A stretch of DNA of 64,000 nucleotides from Firmicutes bacterium UBA6811. Lineage in GTDB: Bacteria > Bacillota > SHA-98 > UBA4971. Both the position numbers and the translations under genes were made by a program. A model generated the notes under the pieces. That model was not told the DNA's origin, made no database searches, and saw only the letters and a program-made list of their open reading frames with translations. The stretch covers positions 1 through 64,000 of the forward strand of contig DKEX01000081.1 of assembly GCA_002452295.1 (NCBI GenBank), in the 5' to 3' direction. Positions 46,505-55,374 of this stretch are shown piece by piece (the first letter of the stretch is position 1; each line of letters opens with the position of its first letter).

Positions 46505-47578
46505 CTACGAAAGGTAGGCGAGTATCCTGTCCCAGTCCATGGACGGGTGAAGCGCGGCGTTGAGGCCTCCGGCAACGACGGTGGCAAGGTCCTCCACCAG
46601 ATCGTCAATCTCCTTGGGGGTAACGACCAGGGCCCCGAAATGGGGAGCGAGCGCCTGCCTCAGGAACTGGCGCCTCTGGGCCGCGCCCGGCCCCGGCGCC
46701 GGTCCGGCGGCGCCGGGCGCCCCGGGCCGTTGTTGTCGCTGCATGAACTCCATTGCGTCAAGGGCTATCGTCTCCGCCGCCACCACGGTGGGCACGCCGA
46801 CCGCGATCACCGGCACCCCCAGGCTCTCCCTCGTGATGCCAAGGCGCTTGTTGCCGACGCCCGACCCCGGCCTGATGCCGGTGTCACCCATCTGGATGGT
46901 CGTGCCCAGCCGGCCCGTTGACATGGAGGCAAGGGCGTCAACCACCACAACCAGGTCCGGCCTGACATTGCTCACCACCCCGCGGATTATCTCTCCTGTC
47001 TCGATGCCGGTGAGCCCGAGCACGCCCGGGGCGATGGCGCACACCGGGCGCATGCCGCCTCGAAGCTCCGGGGGAACCAGGGCGTGGAGGTGCCTGGTGA
47101 CGGTCAGGTACTCGACCGTGCGTGGACCCAGGGCATCGGGCGTTGCCTGCCAGTTGCCCAGGCCCGCCACCAGCACCGTTGCGTCGGGACCCAGGGGCGC
47201 GAGACGCATGAACTCGCGGGCGAAGGTCTGGGCAAGGTCCTCCTCTATCTCCTTGTTCCGGCTGCGAAGATGGGGCGACTCGATTGTCACGTAGTTGCCC
47301 CGCACCTTCCCGAGGGCCCGCTCAGCCTCCCCGGTGAGCACCTTCACCCGGGTTATGGTAGCGTACCGGGTCTTCTCAGTCTCCGAGAGCACCCCCGGCA
47401 GCTCCGCCCCTGTCCTCCGGGATACCAGCTCCCGCGCCTCGAGGGCAAGGTCGGTCCGCACGCCGAAGCTGTCCCAGATCACGTCCGGGACCTGGCTCCC
47501 AGGTGCAGCACCGCTCTCGCGGACAGCGCGCAGTCCGCCTCGTGTCGAGCGTCGGCTTCCTCTGCCAGATGACTGCAC
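46505..47578 (-). CDS. gpr: Germination protease GPR
   Basis: Aspartic-type protease (357 residues) that degrades small acid-soluble spore proteins on germination. The zymogen processing region G-V-R-T-D-L-A-L-E-A-R and blocks V-A-G-L-G-N-W, A-P-G-V-L-G-L-T-G-I-E-T and D-A-L-A-S identify it. Start GTG 47578 has GAGGTGA ten bases upstream. A low-complexity glycine/proline insert interrupts the C-terminal third. Confidence 0.95.
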   Translation of the reverse strand: MQSSGRGSRRSTRGGLRAVRESGAAPGSQVPDVIWDSFGVRTDLALEARELVSRRTGAELPGVLSETEKTRYATITRVKVLTGEAERALGKVRGNYVTIESPHLRSRNKEIEEDLAQTFAREFMRLAPLGPDATVLVAGLGNWQATPDALGPRTVEYLTVTRHLHALVPPELRGGMRPVCAIAPGVLGLTGIETGEIIRGVVSNVRPDLVVVVDALASMSTGRLGTTIQMGDTGIRPGSGVGNKRLGITRESLGVPVIAVGVPTVVAAETIALDAMEFMQRQQRPGAPGAAGPAPGPGAAQRRQFLRQALAPHFGALVVTPKEIDDLVEDLATVVAGGLNAALHPSMDWDRILAYLS

Positions 47579-47650
47579 TTGTCATCACCTCATCACAATC
47601 CGGTGTCCTAACTCCGGCAGGGAGAAACCTGCAACTGGACGGGCGAGAGC

Positions 47651-48001
47651 CTACCCGGCCTCCGCCGGCACGAGGAAGTCGACAAGCCCCACGATGAGGC
47701 CGGTCGCAAGGGCCCCTGCCACAGGCACCCTCATGCCCGGGACGATGAACTGCGCCAGGTATACACCGCCTGCGCAGGTGAAAAGGCCCACCACGGCGCG
47801 GGCCTGCGCCTTCGGCGCGGGGCCGAGCAGGCTCTCGACAAGATACCCTGAGGCCGACGCCGCGACCGCCGCAGGGATCGCCCCCGAGAACCCGCCCGGA
47901 GCGAAGCCCGGCATGACGTAGCCGAGACCCAGAACGACGGCGGTGCACGCGAGAAATCTTGTCGCAGCCCCGAACAGCACCGCCCCGACCTCCGTGTCCA
48001 T
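47651..48001 (-). CDS. Small integral membrane protein, holin-like
   Basis: About 116 residues with four predicted helices in two similar halves (G-Y-V-M-P-G-F ... and F-I-V-P-G-M-R-V-P-V-A-G-A-L). The pattern resembles PF04020-type phage-holin-family membrane proteins found near gpr in clostridia. Start ATG 48001 has only GCGGAGC close by, so the start is moderately sure. It is divergent from rpsT; the rpsT promoter lies in the spacer. Confidence 0.6.
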   Translation of the reverse strand: MDTEVGAVLFGAATRFLACTAVVLGLGYVMPGFAPGGFSGAIPAAVAASASGYLVESLLGPAPKAQARAVVGLFTCAGGVYLAQFIVPGMRVPVAGALATGLIVGLVDFLVPAEAG

Positions 48002-48118
48002 GCTCCGCGTCCATGGCGGCACAATGCGCGTTAGCAGAGGTGTATGCCCCGCCCGTGTGCTATCCTTCCCAGCGTCGGCCGCCGGTATCCCAATTTTCGG
48101 CGGTCCGGCCCAAGCCCG

Positions 48119-48147
48119 TTGCAGTTCGGGTCGCCTCATGGTAGAAT
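48119..48147 (+). promoter_or_regulatory. sigma-A promoter for rpsT
   Basis: -35 TTGCAG (48119-48124), 17-base spacer, -10 TAGAAT (48142-48147), placing the start of transcription about 35 bases before the TTG start codon. Confidence 0.75.
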
Positions 48148-48187
48148 TGGTTTCGTGATCGGCCAAGTTACAAGGAGGTTGAAGCGT

Positions 48188-48472
48188 TTGCCCAATATCA
48201 AGTCGGCAGAAAAGCGAGCCAGGGTGGCCCGGGTGAGGACCCTGCGCAATGCATCCACCAAATCCTCGGTCAAGACGGCGGTCAAGAAGTACGAACAGCA
48301 GCTCGGGCAGGGTGAGGTGTCAGCGGCCGAGGCGGCCCTGCGCAAGGCCACAAGCGCCATCGACAAGGCTGCGAGGAAGGGCGTCATCCACAAGAACCAG
48401 GCGGCCCGACGCAAGTCCCGCCTGGCGAAGAAGCTCGTTGCCGTCGCCCGCGTGGGTGGGGCCGAGGAGTAA
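48188..48472 (+). CDS. rpsT: 30S ribosomal protein S20
   Basis: Binds 16S rRNA early in assembly; 94 residues, lysine/arginine-rich. P-N-I-K-S-A-E-K-R and H-K-N-Q-A-A-R-R-K-S-R-L are family blocks. Start is TTG 48188 with AAGGAGG (48172-48178) nine bases away; S20 genes in other bacteria also use TTG, which limits expression. The only plus-strand gene in this part, convergent with holA. Confidence 0.95.
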   Translation: MPNIKSAEKRARVARVRTLRNASTKSSVKTAVKKYEQQLGQGEVSAAEAALRKATSAIDKAARKGVIHKNQAARRKSRLAKKLVAVARVGGAEE

Positions 48473-48513
48473 GAACCGCCATTGCCCCCGGACGGCGGGC
48501 ATGGCATCACCTG

Positions 48514-49602
48514 TTAGCGGCCCTGAGGCCCGGCGGGGCGCGCCTGGCGGCCGCCCCCGTGGGTACACAGGTGCACAATCAGCTTCTCCAGCACCACTTC
48601 CCCGGGAGCGCCCGAGCTCTTGAGGTCCACGTCGGCGCGGGCCAGCGCAGTAAAGGCATTCTCGAGGTCTTCGATGTCGAAATGGCGCGCCTGCCCGAGG
48701 CACTTGCGCACCATGAACTCCTGCAGGCGCGTGGCGGCGACGATCTTCTGTACGGTCGCGCCCTGCTCCTGCAGGGCTTTTGTCTGCAGGATGAGCCTTA
48801 TCTGCCGCGCGATCATGGCGAGCATGCGCACAGGCACCTCTCCGAAACCAAGCAACCTGCGGGCGGCGGCAAGGGCTTTCGCCGTGTCCCGTTGCCCTAT
48901 GGCGTCCACAAGGTCGAAGATGCCAAGCGCAGGCTCGCCCGCGGCCGCCGCCTTCACGTGGTCGAGCGTGACCTGCAGCCGCGGCGCGTCGGCGCCGCCG
49001 CCTGCCGGCCGCCCCGCCCCTGCCGCACCGACCCCCGCATAGTCGCACGCCTTCTCCAACCCCTCTGCAAGCCTCGCCACGCTGGTGCCGACGACCCTCA
49101 CGAGGTACTCCTGCGCCTCGGGCCGGATATCGACGCCGCGCTGCCGCGCGCGCCTGCCCAGCCAGGCCGCAGCCTCGCTTTCATAGAGACGCCTGTAACG
49201 CACGACCCGCCCCATCCGCGCCACGGCCTTGCAAGCCACAGTTCTCTCGTCGACGCATGCTGCGACAAGGATCGCAACGCTTGTCCGGGGCATCCTCTCG
49301 AGCGCGCCCACAAGGGATTTCTGCTGGTCCGAGGAAAGCTCGTCAAACCCGCGAACGACCACGACGCGCCTTTCGCCGAACGCAGGCGGAGACATGAGCG
49401 CGGCCGCCATGCATGTAACGTCCGCGTCGCCCGCCCTGAAGGCGCTGTAGTTGAAGTCCCGCATATCGGGATCCAGGCAAGCGTCAACGATCTTGCTCGC
49501 CGCCTCGTCGCGGAGGTACTCTTCGTCGCCGTACAGCAGATACACCGGCCTTGGCCTGCCCGATCTCATGTCGCTTGCCACGTCGCCCGGCCCTGTAGCC
49601 AT
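48514..49602 (-). CDS. holA: DNA polymerase III subunit delta
   Basis: Clamp-loader subunit (362 residues) that opens the sliding clamp. Starts V-Y-L-L-Y-G-D-E-E-Y-L, contains V-V-R-G-F-D-E-L and a C-terminal helical domain with A-R-Q-I-R-L-I-L and L-K-S-S-G. A Gly/Ala-rich insert lies near 205-222. Start ATG 49602 with an AGAAGGTG site. Confidence 0.92.
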   Translation of the reverse strand: MATGPGDVASDMRSGRPRPVYLLYGDEEYLRDEAASKIVDACLDPDMRDFNYSAFRAGDADVTCMAAALMSPPAFGERRVVVVRGFDELSSDQQKSLVGALERMPRTSVAILVAACVDERTVACKAVARMGRVVRYRRLYESEAAAWLGRRARQRGVDIRPEAQEYLVRVVGTSVARLAEGLEKACDYAGVGAAGAGRPAGGGADAPRLQVTLDHVKAAAAGEPALGIFDLVDAIGQRDTAKALAAARRLLGFGEVPVRMLAMIARQIRLILQTKALQEQGATVQKIVAATRLQEFMVRKCLGQARHFDIEDLENAFTALARADVDLKSSGAPGEVVLEKLIVHLCTHGGGRQARPAGPQGR

Positions 49603-49650
49603 CCCACACCTTCTCCCCTGTCACGGTGCTCCGGCGCGAACAGGCCGCCT

Positions 49651-50511
49651 TCAGCTCTTGAGCCCGGTCCGCGCGATCCCCTGGATGAACTGCCTCTGAA
49701 CGAAGAAGAACCCGATCACCACTGGCATTATAGCCATTGTGGACGCCGCCATCAACAGGGTCGGCACGGTGCCGTGCTCCTGCATGAACGTGGACAGCCC
49801 CACCTGGATGGTGCGCATCCTGTCGGTGTTCGTCACGATGAGCGGCCAGAGGAACGCGTTCCAGCTCCCGATGAACGTGAACAGGCCGCAAGTTATGAAC
49901 ACCGGCCTTGAAAGCGGCACCATGACCCTCCACAGGTACCCGAAGCGGGTGCACCCGTCGATCTGGGCGGCGTCGTACAGCTCGCGCGGGATGGTCTGGA
50001 AGAACTGCCGCATCAGGAAGATGCTGAACACGCTTGCAAGCCAGGGCACGATAAGGGCGTAGTATTTATCGATCCAGTCCAGCTTGAACAGGAGCACGTA
50101 GTTGGGAACCAGGGTCATCTGGTCTGGGATCATCATCGTCCCCAGGAAGAGCGTGAAGATGACCTCGCGCCCGAGGAAATTCATGGTGGCGAACGCGTAG
50201 GCAGCCAGCGCCGAGAACGTGAGCTGGCCGATAGTGGTGGCCGTGGCCACGAACGCGCTGTTGAAGAAGTACCTGGTGAACGGGGCCTCATTCCACGCGT
50301 CCGCGTAGTTCGACCACACGAGACGCGACGGTATCCACTTGATGGGGACCGTGAACACCTCGCTGTAGTCCTTGAGGGATGTCGAGATCATCCAGGCGAA
50401 CGGCGCGAGCATGACGATGGCGCCCGCAAGGAGAAGAGCGTGGATGCCCGCGGATCGAAGGAGGCGGGCGGTTATCGCGCCGGGCCTCGGACGGCTTCTG
50501 GAGTGATTCAT
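49651..50511 (-). CDS. ABC sugar-type permease, UgpE/MalG-like
   Basis: Inner-membrane component of 286 residues with six helices and the E-A-A loop as E-L-Y-D-A-A-Q-I-D-G-C-T, the contact site for the ATPase. Starts behind GGGAGG at ATG 50511. Downstream of the UgpA-like permease by 17 bases. The ATPase of the system is not in the window and may be a shared MsmK/UgpC-type protein elsewhere. Confidence 0.92.
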   Translation of the reverse strand: MNHSRSRPRPGAITARLLRSAGIHALLLAGAIVMLAPFAWMISTSLKDYSEVFTVPIKWIPSRLVWSNYADAWNEAPFTRYFFNSAFVATATTIGQLTFSALAAYAFATMNFLGREVIFTLFLGTMMIPDQMTLVPNYVLLFKLDWIDKYYALIVPWLASVFSIFLMRQFFQTIPRELYDAAQIDGCTRFGYLWRVMVPLSRPVFITCGLFTFIGSWNAFLWPLIVTNTDRMRTIQVGLSTFMQEHGTVPTLLMAASTMAIMPVVIGFFFVQRQFIQGIARTGLKS

Positions 50512-50528
50512 CGTTCGACGCCTCCCTC

Positions 50529-51449
50529 TCACTGATAATGAACCCGCGAACCAATGTACTTTCGCTGCAGGAGCGTCAGCGTGAATATGATGATGAACAG
50601 GGCATACGCCATCGCCGACGCATAGCCCATCTTGAAGTCCTCAAACCCGATCTTGTAGAGGTAGTACACCACCACGAGGGTACTCTTGAGGGGCCCGCCC
50701 CTGGTCATGACGTACACCTGGCTGAACACCTGGAACGAGCCGATGACCGATATGATGAGGACGAAGAACGTGGTCGGCGACAGGAGCGGCCAGGTGATGT
50801 GCCTGAACATGGACAAGCCCTTCGCCCCGTCTATCTGCGCTGCTTCGTAGTACTCGCTGGAGATGTTCTGTAGCCCGGCCAGGAAGATGACCACGTTGTA
50901 CCCGAGACCCTTCCAGATGCTCATCAGGATTATGCATGGCATGGCCCACCTCGGGTCGAGGAGCCACGACTGGATGGGAAGCCCGAGCCTGTCCAGGAGG
51001 CCGTTGAGAAGCCCGGAGTAGTCGGGGTGATATATCCAGAACCAGATGATCGCCACCGCGTTGGCGGCGGTGATGACTGGCAGGAAATACACCGTGCGGT
51101 ACCACGCAAGGCCCCTGATCTTCTGGTTGAGCAGCACGGCAACCAGCAGGGCGGCGGCCATGGACGTCGGCACGGTGCCGACCACGTAGTACACCGTGTT
51201 TACAAGGGATGTTATGAAGTCGGAGTCCTGGAGGAGCGCCGCGTAGTTTGCAAATCCCACGAAGGCGGGGTTCGGGCTTATGTAGTTCCACTCGAGAAGA
51301 CTCACGTAGAACGCGTAAAGCACCGGCGCGAAGTGGAATGTCACGAGCACCGCCGTGGCAGGCAAAAGATAAAGGTACGCGGTGAATGTCTCCGTGAGAA
51401 ACTTGTGCCGTCTTGCCGCGTCCCTCGCCGTGGTTCGTTGGAACGGCAC
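50529..51449 (-). CDS. ABC sugar-type permease, UgpA/MalF-like
   Basis: 306 residues, six helices, E-A-A loop E-Y-Y-E-A-A-Q-I-D-G-A-K. Helix signatures W-Y-R-T-V-Y-F-L-P and T-R-G-G-P-L-K-S-T fit the family. Start GTG 51449 with AAGGTGGTG about eight bases upstream; the upstream arginine/tryptophan-rich frame is not part of the gene. A perfect 11-bp hairpin lies between it and the PHP gene. Confidence 0.92.
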   Translation of the reverse strand: MPFQRTTARDAARRHKFLTETFTAYLYLLPATAVLVTFHFAPVLYAFYVSLLEWNYISPNPAFVGFANYAALLQDSDFITSLVNTVYYVVGTVPTSMAAALLVAVLLNQKIRGLAWYRTVYFLPVITAANAVAIIWFWIYHPDYSGLLNGLLDRLGLPIQSWLLDPRWAMPCIILMSIWKGLGYNVVIFLAGLQNISSEYYEAAQIDGAKGLSMFRHITWPLLSPTTFFVLIISVIGSFQVFSQVYVMTRGGPLKSTLVVVYYLYKIGFEDFKMGYASAMAYALFIIIFTLTLLQRKYIGSRVHYQ

Positions 51450-51510
51450 CTCAAAGCACCACCTTCGGCACGTAGCACGCAAGTGCCAGATGCAGTCAGC
51501 CCCTGGAACA

Positions 51511-51535
51511 GGGGCCGCCGGCCACCGGCGGCCCC
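51511..51535 (-). terminator. Intercistronic hairpin between PHP gene and permease
   Basis: GGGGCCGCCGG (51511-51521), CCA, and its exact inverted copy (51525-51535) right after the stop of the PHP gene. No T-run: likely partial terminator or mRNA-stability element lowering permease expression. Confidence 0.6.
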
Positions 51536-51540
51536 GCACA

Positions 51541-53673
51541 TCACCGCGACAATAGCCACGCCACGAGCCTCGCCATGAACTCCTCGTTCCCGAGGCCGGG
51601 CCGCAGGTCGTAGACGGAGTACATCGGCGCTCCCATGGCCACCACGCGTCCCTTCCCAACGTCTTCGGCTGCGCACACCACAGGCCCGGACGCATACGGG
51701 TGGTACGCGCCTCCACCGTTGGTATCAACGCTTCTCGTTCCCTCGCTGCCCACGGCGAGCACCAGCACGCCGCGGCATAGCCCGAGGTCTCCGAACCCGT
51801 CGTCAGCAATGGAGCACGCCTGGGTCATCCGGAGGGAAAGCGATGGCGCGCCCAGCGCCTGCGTGCCGGCAGGGGTCAGGTTGCACGTGATGGTGGCGCT
51901 TGCGGCCGAGTCGGTCTTCTGCTGGACCTCGTCGTCGGAGAACCTCATGGACGACCCTATAGCGGCCAGGATAGCGTTGAGCTCCCCGGGGCTGCGCGAG
52001 GGGTCGGACGCGTCTGACGAGCCCGCAAGGAGCAAGGCCCCTCCCCTTTCGATGAACTCCCGCACCGCCGCAAGCTCCTCATCATCGAATGCCGTGGGCG
52101 TCAGGGAGATCCCTGGCTCGGGGCTCGCGACGACCAGGAGCGACACGTCCTTGAGCACCTCCCGCGTTATGCGGCCCCGGTTCAGAGCGCCCTCACAGCC
52201 TTCGCGGGCAAGGGACTCGAGGAACTTCCCGCCAAACCCGCTGGCGCGGTTGTTGTGGCCTTCGTCCAGCATCACCTTCGGCAGGGTCTCCGGGAGCACC
52301 TTGAGAGGAATCGAGTACACGTTTGCGGTGTACGTCGGCATGGACGGGTCGACAACTGTGGCGCTGACCGTAACGTCGCCGCTCACAGGACACGCCCATT
52401 CGATAGAGAACGGCGCCGTCTCGCCGGGCCCAGCGTCGGCCCGCACGGCGCCTATGGGCGTACGCCCCGCGCGCGCCGTCGCCGAGAACTCGATGATGGC
52501 CCCGTGGACGGCGCTTTCGCCGAGGTTCACGACCTCGCCGCGAAGGTGCCCCAAGGCGCCCTTCTTGAGGAAGGGGGCGTCGAAGCGGAGGTCGACGATC
52601 ATGAGGTCGGACGGGCTCTTCACCCATATGGGGCTGGTCACGATGATGTCCCCGTCCTTCTGCTCGGCCCGCACGTAGTACCAGTTGTATCCCTGGCTGG
52701 GGACAACGGCGAAAGCCGTGTGGAAAGACTCGCCAGGCCCGCCCGCAACCCCGTCCCCCTGAAAGGTCATGACGGCGGCCCCGCGATTCGACCTGACCTC
52801 CACCTTCTCCACGACGTCGCCGGGGTCCGGGTCGCTTATGTCGATCTCGAACTCGACCTCGCCAGGCGGAAGCACCTCCCCCATCCACCTGCCGTTGCCG
52901 GTGAATCTCGCCCGGACGTTCTTGTCCTCCGTGCAATACGTGCACATGGCCCGCAAGGCCTCCAGGAGGTCTTCGCGTGTAAGGGCCCGTGCCACCACGC
53001 CTGTCCTGGTGTCAGCCGCCGTGCCCCAGTCGGCCCTGTGGTTGTCCTGGCTATTGATGGCGCCCACGCGCCAGCCGCGGTCGAGCGCGCGGATGTACGA
53101 CGCCTCGTAGAACGTGTTCCGGGGATATGGACCGGAGCCCACCTCGAGAAGCCTTATGGTCCTGTTGCCGCCAAGGGAGTACTCGAAGTCGTCCCAGTTT
53201 CCCTGCTCGTTCCTGCCCGGGTGGTTGAAGCTGGCGATGCCGTTCTTCCCCTCCATCCAGGCCACAAGGTCGTCGAAGGAGATCTGCTCGTCACGCGAAC
53301 ACGGCTCCGGAGCCTCGATCACGGAGATGTGGCCTGCCCCGTGGGTCCACTCGGTGCCCCTGAAAGCCACGAACCTTCCCGGCTCGCAAAACCGCCTCGC
53401 AGTCTCCACAAGGGCCTCCCAGTGGTGGGGGTTCTCGAACATGTAGTAGCCGTGCTCCGTGATTCCGAGGAAATCGAGGTCTGCCACATCCCTTGCATAC
53501 GTGTACGCGTCTTCGGGCGTGAGCACCCCGTCGGAATACGAGGTGTGGGAGTGAATCTGGCCGAAGTAGAAGTGCCTGCCGGCCTCCTCGGCCGGAGCGC
53601 GCCCCGGGACAACCAGGAACACCAGGAGAACGAATATGGTGCCGGGCCACAGGCCCTTTCTCACACGTGGCAT
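51541..53673 (-). CDS. Secreted CehA/McbA-type PHP metallohydrolase
   Basis: Exported protein of 710 residues. Signal peptide to about residue 28, then a PHP domain with metal ligands H41-S-H43, E73-H74, E108 in G-T-E-W-T-H, a His in F-N-H-P-G and D-N-H near 210, a complete trinuclear-type site. A beta-rich middle (about 260-460) and a C-terminal Rossmann-like domain (K-V-M-L-D-E-G-H-N-N-R-A-S to the end; V-V-A-S-P-E, G-G-A-L-L-L-A-G-S-S) follow. PHP enzymes of this family hydrolyse phosphoesters or carbamates. Placed between the binding protein and the permeases; probably makes or trims the imported substrate outside the cell (inference). Confidence 0.85.
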   Translation of the reverse strand: MPRVRKGLWPGTIFVLLVFLVVPGRAPAEEAGRHFYFGQIHSHTSYSDGVLTPEDAYTYARDVADLDFLGITEHGYYMFENPHHWEALVETARRFCEPGRFVAFRGTEWTHGAGHISVIEAPEPCSRDEQISFDDLVAWMEGKNGIASFNHPGRNEQGNWDDFEYSLGGNRTIRLLEVGSGPYPRNTFYEASYIRALDRGWRVGAINSQDNHRADWGTAADTRTGVVARALTREDLLEALRAMCTYCTEDKNVRARFTGNGRWMGEVLPPGEVEFEIDISDPDPGDVVEKVEVRSNRGAAVMTFQGDGVAGGPGESFHTAFAVVPSQGYNWYYVRAEQKDGDIIVTSPIWVKSPSDLMIVDLRFDAPFLKKGALGHLRGEVVNLGESAVHGAIIEFSATARAGRTPIGAVRADAGPGETAPFSIEWACPVSGDVTVSATVVDPSMPTYTANVYSIPLKVLPETLPKVMLDEGHNNRASGFGGKFLESLAREGCEGALNRGRITREVLKDVSLLVVASPEPGISLTPTAFDDEELAAVREFIERGGALLLAGSSDASDPSRSPGELNAILAAIGSSMRFSDDEVQQKTDSAASATITCNLTPAGTQALGAPSLSLRMTQACSIADDGFGDLGLCRGVLVLAVGSEGTRSVDTNGGGAYHPYASGPVVCAAEDVGKGRVVAMGAPMYSVYDLRPGLGNEEFMARLVAWLLSR

Positions 53674-53706
53674 GGGTACCCTTCCCCCCAGAAAGACCGA
53701 GACCGG

Positions 53707-53738
53707 GGCCCGGGGCGGCTACAGGGCCGCCCCGGGCC
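53707..53738 (-). other. 13-bp hairpin after the binding-protein gene
   Basis: GGCCCGGGGCGGC (53707-53719) with its inverted copy (53726-53738). Such stems after the first gene of importer operons commonly protect the binding-protein mRNA, raising its level over the permeases. Confidence 0.6.
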
Positions 53739-53756
53739 GTGGGTCGTCTTGGCGGT

Positions 53757-55022
53757 CTATTTTGCCAGGAGAGCGTTGACCTTCTCTACGGCCTTGTCCA
53801 GGGCCTCCTTGGGAGTCACCTTCGCGAGGAAGGCCTCCTCCACGGCCTGGCTTATGATCTCCCTGATGTCCTGCCACTCCGCCACGTTCGGATCGGTCAC
53901 CGCGAACTTGAGGGCGTTCAGGCTGGCCGCGTTCCTCGGATTGGCGGCCATCCACTCTTTCATCTCTTTCAAGTCGAGCGCCGACTTCCTCACCGGGATG
54001 TAGCCGGTGTTGATGGCCCAGTACACCGTCTGGGCAGGGCTTGTGAGCCACTTCATGAACTTCCACGCAGCTTCCTGCTCCTCGGGCGTGGCGGAACCGA
54101 ACATCACGAGGTCGGTGCCGGCCACCGGGGCGGCCGGGCCTTTCTTGTAGGGTATCGGGCCGATGCCCCACTCGAACTTGTCGCCCACCGCCTTGTCGGT
54201 GTACGAATAGCTGGCCGACGAGGCGAAGTACCCGCAGGTCTTGCCTGCCCCGAAGTCAGCATCGGCATAGCCGGGGATGTAGTAGGCTACCTTGTACTTG
54301 TGAAGCATGTCCACCATGAACTGAAGCGCCTCAACGCCCTCGGGGCCGTTGAACACGGCTTTCCTTCCGGTCTCGTCGAGGTAGCGGCCGCCGTTGGTGA
54401 GAAGGAGGTTGGCGAAGTAGTCCACGTTGGGTCTCAGCACCATGCCGTGGCGAGTGATCTTGCCATCCTTCACCACTGTCGTGGCCTTTGACGCGGTGAG
54501 AAGCTCCTCCCACGTGCTGGGCGGCGCGAGGCCTGCTTCCTTGAGAGCTGTGAGGTTATGGATGTAGATGGCTACGCTCTTGTTGAACGGGAGAGTGTAC
54601 ATCTTCCCGTCAAACGTGCAGCCTGCGCGGAGCTGCGGCCAGAAATCCTCGATCTCCTCCTTCGACAGGCCGTCAGGCCCTGCGAAGAACTCCTGTACCG
54701 GCTTTACGGCGGCCGATTTCACATACTCGGCCACCCAGTTGCCGTACGCCTGGGCCATCGTTGGAGGCTTCTTCGCGGCAAGGGCGGCCATTATCTTCTG
54801 GTTGAGCGCGCCGTAGTTGCCCTGGTATTCGGCCTTGACGATGATGTCGGGGTTCCCCTTCTGGAACTCCTGGACGAGTTTGTCAATGGTCTTGCCGAGG
54901 GCCGACCCCATGCCGTGCCAGAACGTTATGGTCACCTTGGGTGCAGCAGAAGCGGGCGCAACCCCTGCAAGGAGCACGACGAGAAGGCCAAGGGTGATGA
55001 CGCCAGCAATAGCTCTGTTCAA
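53757..55022 (-). CDS. Extracellular solute-binding protein, UgpB-like
   Basis: Binding protein of 421 residues with a signal peptide ending A-S-A near 26 but no lipobox cysteine. Alignment by eye to E. coli UgpB (glycerol-3-phosphate/phosphodiester receptor) is good: F-W-H-G-M-G-S-A-L-G-K, Y-Q-G-N-Y, P-F-N-K-S, N-T-G-Y-I-P-V-R-K-S-A and D-I-R near the C terminus keep most ligand-contact positions; the Glu after Q-V-Y in UgpB is Gly here. Start TTG 55022 with AGGGAA, itself buried in a hairpin. A phosphorylated or glycerol-linked ligand is likely, not proved. Confidence 0.85.
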   Translation of the reverse strand: MNRAIAGVITLGLLVVLLAGVAPASAAPKVTITFWHGMGSALGKTIDKLVQEFQKGNPDIIVKAEYQGNYGALNQKIMAALAAKKPPTMAQAYGNWVAEYVKSAAVKPVQEFFAGPDGLSKEEIEDFWPQLRAGCTFDGKMYTLPFNKSVAIYIHNLTALKEAGLAPPSTWEELLTASKATTVVKDGKITRHGMVLRPNVDYFANLLLTNGGRYLDETGRKAVFNGPEGVEALQFMVDMLHKYKVAYYIPGYADADFGAGKTCGYFASSASYSYTDKAVGDKFEWGIGPIPYKKGPAAPVAGTDLVMFGSATPEEQEAAWKFMKWLTSPAQTVYWAINTGYIPVRKSALDLKEMKEWMAANPRNAASLNALKFAVTDPNVAEWQDIREIISQAVEEAFLAKVTPKEALDKAVEKVNALLAK

Positions 55023-55027
55023 CTGGT

Positions 55028-55067
55028 TTCCCTGACATGCCGCGCCGGAGGCGCGCAGATCAGGGAA
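55028..55067 (-). promoter_or_regulatory. Hairpin sequestering the ugpB-like ribosome site
   Basis: TTCCCTGA (55067-55060 on the minus strand) pairs with TCAGGGAA (55035-55028), which contains the Shine-Dalgarno AGGGAA; an inner CGCGCC/GGCGCG stem closes the top. Folding would block initiation at TTG 55022. Confidence 0.55.
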
Positions 55068-55162
55068 TCCCCCCTTTCGTGCCAGACTCGGGTGATGCGG
55101 TGTTTCATTTCCCAGTTGCTCTCCAGTTACCGTTCACACCACGATAACCACCAGAGGCCGCA

Positions 55163-55188
55163 GGCTAGAGTGCGCGCGCACTTTAGCC
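55163..55188 (-). other. 12-bp hairpin in the importer leader
   Basis: GGCTAGAGTGCG (55163-55174) and CGCACTTTAGCC (55177-55188) pair with one mismatch and almost no extra loop. Role unknown; possibly an operator-like dyad. Confidence 0.45.
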
Positions 55189-55374
55189 CTGCATCGAAGC
55201 CCCGCGCTCACCCCCTTTTCCCAAGGATTTCGTGCGGCCTTGCGGGGTCGGAAGACCTCAGGATTCCGGGCCGAGGGTTTCGTTTCCTCCCGCAGGCTCA
55301 AAACCTGTAAGGTGTATTAAATTCTACCTCGGCCCCTTCCATTCCTTCCAGGAAGCGACCGTTTACACCGAAAT

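Larger units (their letters stand above)
55023..55374 (-). other. 352-base leader/promoter region of the importer operon
   Basis: No gene seen. It contains two clear stem-loops (55163-55188 and 55028-55067) in the transcribed leader and possible weak -10 boxes (TAGAAT near 55326-55321 on the minus strand). A regulator site could not be recognised. Confidence 0.5.
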
